DNA of 64,000 nt from Desulfobotulus alkaliphilus (lineage in GTDB: Bacteria > Desulfobacterota > Desulfobacteria > Desulfobacterales > ASO4-4), in NCBI RefSeq assembly GCF_007830435.1, contig NZ_VLLC01000010.1, positions 1 to 64,000 on the forward strand, in the 5' to 3' direction. Below, one piece after another: positions 53,318 to 59,669 of the stretch; the stretch's first letter is position 1; each line of letters starts with the position of its first letter. The position numbers and the translations under genes were made by a program. A model generated the notes under the pieces. That model made no database searches. It saw nothing but the letters and a program-made list of their open reading frames with translations, and was not told the DNA's origin.

Positions 53318-53587
53318 TCACCGGATGTACATGGGAATATTTTCCATGATCCTTGCCGTATAGCTGGTCATCTTTTCCAGCATCCAGGGAGCAAAAAAAA
53401 TCAGGGAAAAAAACACTGCAAGAATCTTCGGTACAAAGGAAAGGGTCATTTCCTGTATGGAGGTCACGGCCTGAAAAATACTCACCATCAGTCCTACCCC
53501 CAGACCGATGAGCAGAAGGGGAGCTGCGATGAGAAGTGTCAGCCAGACGGCTTCCTGTCCGAAACTCACAACAAATTCTGGCGTCAT
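53318..53587 (-). CDS. fliQ: Flagellar export protein FliQ
   Basis: 89 aa from the ATG at 53587 (GAGGAGGTGCCGT before it), the normal FliQ length. Two membrane helices: VWLTLLIAAPLLLIGLGVGL and VPKILAVFFSLIFFAPWML, with IFQAVTSIQEMTLSFVPK between. Confidence 0.95.
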   Translation of the reverse strand: MTPEFVVSFGQEAVWLTLLIAAPLLLIGLGVGLMVSIFQAVTSIQEMTLSFVPKILAVFFSLIFFAPWMLEKMTSYTARIMENIPMYIR

Positions 53588-53600
53588 ACGGCACCTCCTC

Positions 53601-54419
53601 TTATGGTATGGCAAAACTGCGTATCAATGAGCCTGCAATGAGATGCCAGCCATCCACCAGCACAAAAAGCATGAGCTTGAAGGGCAGGGATATCATTACC
53701 GGCGGCAGCATCATCATGCCCATGGCCAGCAGCACACTGGCCACCACCATATCAATGATCAAAAAAGGCACATAAATCACAAAGCCAATGATAAAGGCCG
53801 TTTTCAGCTCGGATATGACAAAGGCGGGAATCAGGTGCAGCAAACTGACACTGTCACGGTTCTCGGGCTTATCCGCCCCGGCTACCTTGATAAAAAGGGC
53901 AAGATCCTTTTCACGGGTGTTGACCAGCATAAATTCACGGATGGGTTTTTCCGCATTGGCAAAGGCTTCCTGATAGGTAATCTGATCCTCCAGATAGGGA
54001 TCCAGGGCATTCTCATAAACTTCAGTCCAGACCGGTTTCATTATGAAAAAGGTCATGAAAAGGGCAAGGCCAATCACCACCTGATTGGGCGGGCTGCTCT
54101 GGATACCGATGGCCTGCCGCAGAAAGTGAAATACCACCACAATGCGGGTAAAGGAGGTCATGAGTACCAGTATGGCCGGTGCCAGAGTCAGAATGGTGAG
54201 AAGGGCCAACACCTCCAGGGCAATGGCCACATCCCTTGGACCCGTGGCCTCTTCCACACCGATACGGATGGAAGGCAGGGGAAAGGTCACGGCCTGGGCC
54301 ATGAAGGGAAAAAAGAATCCTGCACCGGCAATCAGCAGAAAATAAAAGGTCGCCTTCTTTTTCCCTGCCCCTTTCTTCGGGCCGTCATTTCTGCCCATGG
54401 CATCTGCATCAACGCGCAT
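53601..54419 (-). CDS. fliP: Flagellar export protein FliP
   Basis: 272 aa. Signal-like first helix (FYFLLIAGAGFFFPFMAQA), then ALLTILTLAPAILVLMTSFT, RIVVVFHFLRQAIGIQSSPP, NQVVIGLALFMTFFIMKPVW, and LIPAFVISELKTAFIIGFVI, YVPFLIIDMVVASVLLAMGM. All FliP signatures are present. Its first 11 bases overlap the fliO end. Confidence 0.97.
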   Translation of the reverse strand: MRVDADAMGRNDGPKKGAGKKKATFYFLLIAGAGFFFPFMAQAVTFPLPSIRIGVEEATGPRDVAIALEVLALLTILTLAPAILVLMTSFTRIVVVFHFLRQAIGIQSSPPNQVVIGLALFMTFFIMKPVWTEVYENALDPYLEDQITYQEAFANAEKPIREFMLVNTREKDLALFIKVAGADKPENRDSVSLLHLIPAFVISELKTAFIIGFVIYVPFLIIDMVVASVLLAMGMMMLPPVMISLPFKLMLFVLVDGWHLIAGSLIRSFAIP

Positions 54420-54795
54420 CCACTACCTCCGGAACCTCTTCCGCTTCCGTTTTCTTTTTCTGTGCACCGGACAAAAAATCCGCAAAGCCCGGCCGGGATA
54501 AAGAAGCCCCTTCTTTTTCTTCCTCAGAAAATTCCGCAAGGGTACGGATGGAAGAGGCTGTCACGCCCAAAAGCAGCTCCCTTTTTCCAAGGGCCACAAG
54601 CACCACCCGCTCCTTCGGCCCCACCTGAAGGGCTTCCACGACCCGCAAACGCCCGGAAATTCCCCTGAAACTACTTAAGCGCCGGAGCAGGTACAGGGTC
54701 AGCAGCAAAAGGGCCAAAACCAGTATCAGGGTAGCGCCACCCTTCAGGACCAGCAGGCCAAAATCCGGGACCGCAGCCCCTACCCCTTCTTCCAT
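54409..54795 (-). CDS. fliO: Flagellar export accessory protein FliO
   Basis: 128 aa. One membrane helix (GGATLILVLALLLLTLYLL), then RLRVVEALQVGPKERVVLVA and LGKRELLLGVTASSIRTLAE, as in FliO; the C-terminus is charged. Position between fliN and fliP fits. FliO helps FliP assemble. Confidence 0.9.
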   Translation of the reverse strand: MEEGVGAAVPDFGLLVLKGGATLILVLALLLLTLYLLRRLSSFRGISGRLRVVEALQVGPKERVVLVALGKRELLLGVTASSIRTLAEFSEEEKEGASLSRPGFADFLSGAQKKKTEAEEVPEVVDAR

Positions 54796-54884
54796 AAGTC
54801 ACTCTCCGGCTCAGATCTTTTACTCACAAGGGTCGGTCATCAGGCCCATGTATCGTCAGCACGGCAATTTTAACAAATCTGCCC

Positions 54885-55220
54885 TCAAGCCAGGGTCCGC
54901 ACCCGCTCCATGGGACTGATGATATCCGTCAGACGCACGCCAAACTTTTCATTAACCACAACCACCTCACCCCGGGCTACCAGCTTGCGGTTAATGTAAA
55001 TTTCCAAAGGTTCCCCGGCCAGTTTGTTCAACTCCACAATGGAACCCTGCCCCAGTTGCAGCAGATCATTGACAAGCATGCGGCTGCGGCCCAGTTCCAC
55101 GGACAGTTCCAGGGGAATATCCAGAATAAAATCCAGATCCCTTTCGGCAATATCGCCGCTTTCTGCAGGCTCCTGATGCCTTGCTGCGGCTTCCTGACCT
55201 TCCAGCTCCTCATCTGTCAT
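54885..55220 (-). CDS. fliN: Flagellar motor switch protein FliN
   Basis: 111 aa. The SpoA domain reads DFILDIPLELSVELGRSRML, VNDLLQLGQGSIVELNKLAG, EPLEIYINRKLVARGEVVVV, NEKFGVRLTDIISPMERV. Forms the C-ring base together with FliM. GAGGAGGATCC precedes the ATG. Unlike most clusters, a 494-base gap separates it from fliM. Confidence 0.96.
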   Translation of the reverse strand: MTDEELEGQEAAARHQEPAESGDIAERDLDFILDIPLELSVELGRSRMLVNDLLQLGQGSIVELNKLAGEPLEIYINRKLVARGEVVVVNEKFGVRLTDIISPMERVRTLA

Positions 55221-55714
55221 GGATCCTCCTCATTTTAAGGCCTTTAAGGTCTTTAAAAAAATGTAACTATTCAGAACAGTTATTCCGAATTGCCAATACT
55301 GTAATTACAACAGTTTTGTATTGTTGCAAGGCTCCGTGGCTATTTGCAAGTGACATTGCAATCGTTTCGGATCAGAGCTTTGCAGGCCTGTGCGAAAGAA
55401 GCGGCAAACTGTCTGAGCCGCCACAAAGGCAGCGTGCCAAGGCCTGCTATGGTAATCAAAAAGCTTATCCTGCCTGTGGCGGGGGGGTTTTGCCGCTTCC
55501 GCACAGGGCAAGAAGCTCCCGAATAAGATTGCGTCACGGGCAAATAGCCTGGGGCCTGTGCATCTGTCTTGCAGGTATGGTCTTTGGAAAAAGGTGCTGA
55601 ACAGCAACCCACGCCGTGTTACGGCGCTTTGTCATAAAGTAACTTTTGAAGTTACTCAGAAGTTACAAAAAAATAAACAGCCTCTGCCTCCAGCAGCCCC
55701 TTATTTATAAAACA
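55221..55714. other. Non-coding spacer between fliM and fliN
   Basis: No supported gene. It starts (in + coordinates) with an AGGCCTTTAAGGTCTTTA decamer run, then a CAATAC/GTATTG inverted pair near 55293-55327, a TTGCAAGTGACATTGCAA partial palindrome near 55343-55360, and ends with a 30-base direct repeat (55633-55662) shared with 56806-56835 upstream of fliM. A - strand frame at 55305-55607 is open but has no ribosome site and odd composition. An inserted element or small RNA is possible. Confidence 0.5.
55633..55662 (+). repeat. Direct repeat, copy 1, downstream of fliM
   Basis: 30 bases starting CATAAAGTAACTTTTGAAG, matching copy 2 at 56806-56835 at 27 of 30 positions. The two copies bracket fliM exactly outside its coding ends. 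Confidence 0.7.
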
Positions 55715-56698
55715 TTATTTATAAAGCATTTTCATCTTGTCCGTAATACGGAAAGCCTGAAAGCCCCGCTGCACACCGGCAAATCCCTTGAGTTTGCCAA
55801 CACCTTCCACATAAGCCGTAAGGGGCTGTTCTGCGTCCTGCTCCAGGGGAATCACATCACCGGGCTGCATGGTAATGAGCTGCTCTCCTGTAATTTCCGT
55901 ACGTCCCAACTCCACGGAAAGTATCACGTCAGACTCCACAATAATTTCCTTGAGCCGCTTCTGCCAGGTATAGTCCACATCCTCCACCTCGGCCTGGAAA
56001 CCCGATGACAGCTTATGCCGCAGGGGCTCAATCATGGAGTAGGGCTGACAGAGAACCAGCTTTCCCGCAGACTGCTCCAGCTCCACCTCAAAGCGGGTCA
56101 CAATAACAAGGTCTGTGGGCAGAACAATGGTGGCAAACTGGGGGTTCACCTCGCTGCGTACAAGGGTGGTCTGTATGGGTTCCACGGGGGCCCAGGAATT
56201 TTTCAGGTCCTCCAGACAGGAGAGAACCACCTTGCGTATCATGACCTCTTCGATGGTGGTGAATTCCCGGCCCTCCACCTTGGCCTTACCCGTTCCCTTA
56301 CCACCAAAAAAGGTGTCAATGAGGTTGAAAACCAGCTGGCTTTCCAGTACCAGCAGGGCGTGACCACGAAGAGGATCCATGCGGAAAACGTGAAGGCTTG
56401 TGGGAACGGGAAGGGATCTGCCAAATTCGGAGAACTTCAGGGTATCTAAAGATTCGGAACTGATATCCACGTTGGTGTGCAGCAGCATGGACAGGCTGGA
56501 CCGTACCTCACGGGCAAAACGTTCATTGATCACCTCAAAGGTGGGCATACGCCCACGAATAACCTTGTCCTGACTGGAAAAATCATAATGCCCGATGCCT
56601 TCGGCATCCATGGGCATATCCTGTTCCGTCTCCACCTTGCCGGTACTTAAACCGTCCAGCAGGCTGTCAACTTCTTCCTGGGTCAGAATTTCACTCAT
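55715..56698 (-). CDS. fliM: Flagellar motor switch protein FliM
   Basis: 327 aa. N-terminal CheY-P docking segment MSEILTQEEVDSLLDG, then IRGRMPTFEVINERFAREVR, LPVPTSLHVFRMDPLRGHAL, NLIDTFFGGKG and the C-terminal SpoA domain (ILSVELGRTEITGEQLITMQ, PGDVIPLEQDAEQPLTAYVE, GVGKLKGFAGVQRGFQAFRI). Complete. Its docking motif is the template for the repeats in the protein at 43690-46287. It stands alone between two spacers and two direct repeats. Confidence 0.97.
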   Translation of the reverse strand: MSEILTQEEVDSLLDGLSTGKVETEQDMPMDAEGIGHYDFSSQDKVIRGRMPTFEVINERFAREVRSSLSMLLHTNVDISSESLDTLKFSEFGRSLPVPTSLHVFRMDPLRGHALLVLESQLVFNLIDTFFGGKGTGKAKVEGREFTTIEEVMIRKVVLSCLEDLKNSWAPVEPIQTTLVRSEVNPQFATIVLPTDLVIVTRFEVELEQSAGKLVLCQPYSMIEPLRHKLSSGFQAEVEDVDYTWQKRLKEIIVESDVILSVELGRTEITGEQLITMQPGDVIPLEQDAEQPLTAYVEGVGKLKGFAGVQRGFQAFRITDKMKMLYK

Positions 56699-56805
56699 GC
56701 ATCACCCTTTATCCCCATACCCGATAAGCACCCAATTCACCCCACCAGCACGTAAAACCCCTGTCATTTCTTAACTGCAGATCACACCCTGCCATGGCAT
56801 CTTGC

Positions 56806-56835
56806 CATAGAGTAACTTATGAAGTTGCTCAGAAG
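56806..56835 (+). repeat. Direct repeat, copy 2, upstream of fliM
   Basis: 30 bases starting CATAGAGTAACTTATGAAG; 27 of 30 positions equal copy 1 at 55633-55662. Lies between fliM and fliL. Confidence 0.7.
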
Positions 56836-56860
56836 AAAGGATCGGGCCTTCAAAACCGCC

Positions 56861-57382
56861 CTAGGTGGGCCAGTGGATCATATAATCTGTAATATAAAGC
56901 CCCCTGACCCGCACACCACCGGAAACCTCTTCCACCAGATCCGTCAGTTCATACTTCAGTTTCAATTTGCCTGCCACACTTTCCCAGTCTTCGGCCCTGC
57001 CCTTTTCCACATGCTCCCGGATCGCAGAGATAATCCTTTCCCGGTGCCGAAGCAGACGGGGCAGGCCATCGGGCCCCTCCTCCGCCACAATGGCAATTCC
57101 CAGACGCAGGGGAAGGCGGATACCCTCTTCAACGGTCACAGGAATCTTCATTACAGGAAGCCGCCAGAGTCCAGGAATAAGGGCCGCCGTTTCCACTGGC
57201 GCAAACTCATACATTTCTTCCTTTTCCTTGGGCTCCGGTGGCGTACTGAACAGAAAAAATGCAAGCATCATGCCCGCGCATACCACAATCACAAAAAAAA
57301 CAAGCATCCAGACCCAAAGGGCAAAAGGCCCCTTCTTTTCCCGCAGATTCATACCCTTAAGATTTTTTTTCTTATCGGACAT
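56861..57382 (-). CDS. fliL: Flagellar basal body-associated protein FliL (canonical length)
   Basis: 173 aa from the ATG at 57382 (GGAGG 6 bases before); another ATG 6 bases upstream touches the ribosome site. One membrane helix (VWMLVFFVIVVCAGMMLAFF), then a periplasmic domain (IPVTVEEGIRLPLRLGIAIV, HRERIISAIREHVEKGRAED) of FliL size. FliL encircles and supports the MotAB stator. Overlaps motB by 11 bases, as expected for a stator operon. Sequence is divergent, so position weighs in the call. Confidence 0.78.
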   Translation of the reverse strand: MSDKKKNLKGMNLREKKGPFALWVWMLVFFVIVVCAGMMLAFFLFSTPPEPKEKEEMYEFAPVETAALIPGLWRLPVMKIPVTVEEGIRLPLRLGIAIVAEEGPDGLPRLLRHRERIISAIREHVEKGRAEDWESVAGKLKLKYELTDLVEEVSGGVRVRGLYITDYMIHWPT

Positions 57383-58019
57383 CCCCATCCTCCAGAATCA
57401 AAAAAGTCACCCTCCGGTTCCAGGCTCGCTGTCGGCTGTCCTCACCAGCATAAAGGGCAGGATATTTCCTGTCCAGGGCAATACCCATGGTATCCGCAGC
57501 CAGTCCCGCCTGTTCCACAAGATAGCGCCGGACTTCCACGGCCCTTTCCATGGCAAGGGCTGCGGCAGGCTCCCCCTCCATTCCGGTGTCGGGATATCCC
57601 TGCACCAGAACCATGGCGCCAAGGGGCCTGAAAATATCCGATACGGCCTGCAGAAACAAAGGCGCTTCAGGCCGCAGGGCAATGGCCCCCGCATCAAAAA
57701 TTCCATCGGACTCCAGAGTCAGACGGAGGTTTTCTGCACTCTCTTCCAGATGCAGGGTTTTTGCAATACCTGCGGGGAGTGCTGCCAGCTCACGGCGAAG
57801 CCTCAGACTTAAGGCACCGGCCAGCCCCCCCTCTTCCCTTTCTTCTACGGCTTTTTCCTGCACAAAAAAAGAAAAGGCTTCCTGCAGCCTTTCCTTTTCA
57901 AGGGTCTTCATGGCAAAAAGCATGATAAAAAAAGTAAGCAGTAAAAGCAGAAGATCGGCAAAGGTGTGCAGCCATTCCGTCCGGGCAGGCCTTATTTTCT
58001 GTTTCTTTTTAAGCCTCAT
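57372..58019 (-). CDS. motB: Stator protein MotB
   Basis: 215 aa. Residues about 14-38 (TEWLHTFADLLLLLLTFFIM) hold the membrane helix with the proton-carrying Asp in Ala-Asp-Leu. The C-terminal OmpA-like domain reads NLRLTLESDGIFDAGAIALR, VLVQGYPDTGMEGEPAAALA, MERAVEVRRYLVEQAGL, AWNRRVTFLIL. Its ATG overlaps the end of the next-upstream motB-like gene (ATGA). Confidence 0.9.
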   Translation of the reverse strand: MRLKKKQKIRPARTEWLHTFADLLLLLLTFFIMLFAMKTLEKERLQEAFSFFVQEKAVEEREEGGLAGALSLRLRRELAALPAGIAKTLHLEESAENLRLTLESDGIFDAGAIALRPEAPLFLQAVSDIFRPLGAMVLVQGYPDTGMEGEPAAALAMERAVEVRRYLVEQAGLAADTMGIALDRKYPALYAGEDSRQRAWNRRVTFLILEDGDVR

Positions 58020-58696
58020 GGATTCTCCGAAAAAACCCGGAAGAAAAAATCCCGGAACATAAAAGGCCCGCCGCCGGAAGATCCCCTCCCTGAAAAAACC
58101 AGAAGGACCCTTGCATTTTCTTCATCCCTGCCCTGTCCGTAGGCAAACTCAGGAACCAGATCCCCGAATCCCCAGACCTGCATTGCAGACCCCATAACTT
58201 CGGCAACAGCCAATCCCCGGAGCAGGGTCTCGCGCAATGCGGCATCCGGACTGCGGCCTTCCTTCCGCCGGGCATGGACCATGATGCGCTTTCCCTCAAA
58301 ATGCTCCGGAATGGCGGCCCGTATATCTTCCATCAGCAACTTCCCCTCACCGGAAAAGAGATGGGATTCCGGACCAAACAGGGCCTTTTGCGGAAAGCGT
58401 ATCCAGAAATTCCCCTGGGCATCCACCATATACCTGCCTTCCGGCCCCAGCCTTGAAACCAGAGCCGTCAATTCCATGACACCCGGTTCATCAAAACGAT
58501 ACCGCCAGACTCCCGGCCGTAAAGCCCCCAGATCCGCAACACTGCCAAAGCCTGTCCGCACGGACTGAAGCACCCTTTCTCCCCGGTAGATATCCGGAGA
58601 AGACAGGGCATTGAGAAAGGCAAAAAAAGCCAGAAGAATTAAAAAAAGTGCTACCCAAAGCATGGCGTTTCCGGAGAAAAAAAACTTATTTTTCAT
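58016..58696 (-). CDS. MotB-like protein lacking the channel aspartate
   Basis: 226 aa from the ATG at 58696 (GCAGGAAAAAGTG before it). A single N-terminal membrane helix (AMLWVALFLILLAFFAFLNA) without any acidic residue, then a periplasmic domain (WIRFPQKALFGPESHLFSGE, GKLLMEDIRAAIPEHFEGKR, LRGLAVAEVMGSAMQVWGFG) with the outline of an OmpA-like peptidoglycan-binding fold. Overlaps motA and motB, giving a motA-motB'-motB set. It could pair with MotB in a mixed stator or act as a scaffold. Family assignment is moderate. Confidence 0.65.
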   Translation of the reverse strand: MKNKFFFSGNAMLWVALFLILLAFFAFLNALSSPDIYRGERVLQSVRTGFGSVADLGALRPGVWRYRFDEPGVMELTALVSRLGPEGRYMVDAQGNFWIRFPQKALFGPESHLFSGEGKLLMEDIRAAIPEHFEGKRIMVHARRKEGRSPDAALRETLLRGLAVAEVMGSAMQVWGFGDLVPEFAYGQGRDEENARVLLVFSGRGSSGGGPFMFRDFFFRVFSENP

Positions 58697-59462
58697 CACT
58701 TTTTCCTGCTACCGTCTTAAGTGATGGCTGCCTGTGGGCCCGCATCCGCCAGGCCAGCACCCTTGGGTGCTCACCCCGGGCAAGGGAAACCAGCCCATCC
58801 ACCAGCATCTGTTTTTCACGGGCTTCCTGCCTGTCCAGTGCCCGCAGCTTTCCCGCAAGGGGAAGAAAAACAAGATTGGAAAGAAGAGCCCCATAAAAGG
58901 TTGTGAGAAGGGCCACGGCCATCCCCGGCCCGATGGCATCGGGATCATGGAGATTCTGCAGCATCTGTATCAGCCCGATAAGGGTCCCCACCATGCCCAG
59001 AGCCGGTGCATAACTTCCCATGGTGGCAAAAATTTCCGCACCCGCCTCATGCCGCTCACCGGATGCTTCCAGCCCCGAAAGCATAATTTCCCTGATGATG
59101 GCAGGATCTACACCGTCCACGGCCAGTTGCAGACCTTCCGCAAGGAAAGGGTCTGTTTCCCCGGGGATCATTTTTTCAAGACTGAGAACCCCGTCGCGTC
59201 TGGCCTTATGGGCCATGGCTGTGAGCTTATCAACGCTGGCATCCCCTGTGTCACCGGAGGAAAAAAAAACCCGCATCAGCCGTCTGAAAACCGGAAGGAG
59301 GTCTCTCACCGGATAATGGATCAGCGTCGCCCCCAGGGTTCCTCCCACCACAATGAGAAAGGCCTGTAAATTGAAGAAAAAAAGCAGCCCCCCTCCCATG
59401 AAGACCGCAAGTCCCACCAGTCCGAAGGCCGATACAATGCCAATAAGGGTTGCCATATCCAT
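58686..59462 (-). CDS. motA: Stator protein MotA
   Basis: 258 aa from the ATG at 59462, the length typical of MotA; upstream in-frame starts add an unsupported 22 residues. Starts DMATLIGIVSAFGLVGLAVF, then LQAFLIVVGGTLGATLIHYP, a cytosolic loop with KARRDGVLSLEKMI, and FATMGSYAPALGMVGTLIGL, IQMLQNL, VALLTTFYGALLSNLVFLPL. All four membrane helices and the conserved Pro of ALGMVG are present. Proton flow with MotB. Confidence 0.96.
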   Translation of the reverse strand: MDMATLIGIVSAFGLVGLAVFMGGGLLFFFNLQAFLIVVGGTLGATLIHYPVRDLLPVFRRLMRVFFSSGDTGDASVDKLTAMAHKARRDGVLSLEKMIPGETDPFLAEGLQLAVDGVDPAIIREIMLSGLEASGERHEAGAEIFATMGSYAPALGMVGTLIGLIQMLQNLHDPDAIGPGMAVALLTTFYGALLSNLVFLPLAGKLRALDRQEAREKQMLVDGLVSLARGEHPRVLAWRMRAHRQPSLKTVAGKSDEK

Positions 59463-59567
59463 ATAAATACCTGTCCTGCCATAAAATGCAGCCTTGATAT
59501 CAAAAACCTCACCCATGGAGACACACAAGATGTTTCAGGGCGAAACCCGGAGAATAAATGATCAGAT

Positions 59568-59573
59568 ATTATA
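59568..59573 (-). promoter_or_regulatory. Possible sigma-70-like -10 element before motA
   Basis: TATAAT on the - strand, 16 bases after a weak TTGGAT. It is about 105 bases before the motA start in a spacer of 207 bases. Weak evidence. Confidence 0.3.
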
Positions 59574-59601
59574 TATACCATTGCCTTCCATCCAAAAGCA
59601 A

Positions 59602-59638
59602 ACCGGATTCAGGCCTTTGAAAAAGGCAGGAATCCGGT
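59602..59638 (-). terminator. Hairpin after flgE
   Basis: ACCGGATTC (59602-59610) pairs with GAATCCGGT (59630-59638). It lies 32 bases after the flgE stop on the - strand and is followed by a T-containing stretch. Suggests partial termination before motA. Confidence 0.6.
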
Positions 59639-59669
59639 CAGAAAGTAACTGTTTATGGTAAAAGAGAAA

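Noticed and set aside
53643-54668. 341-codon + strand frame over fliP and fliO
   Set aside because: Antisense to well-supported genes and rich in His, Lys and Gln, typical of a shadow frame.
55305-55607. 100-codon - strand frame in the fliM-fliN spacer
   Set aside because: No ribosome site and a composition rich in Arg, Cys, Phe and Pro unlike neighbouring proteins.
59463-59528. 22-residue N-terminal extension of MotA
   Set aside because: The MotA family begins at the MDMATLIG methionine; the extension has no family support.
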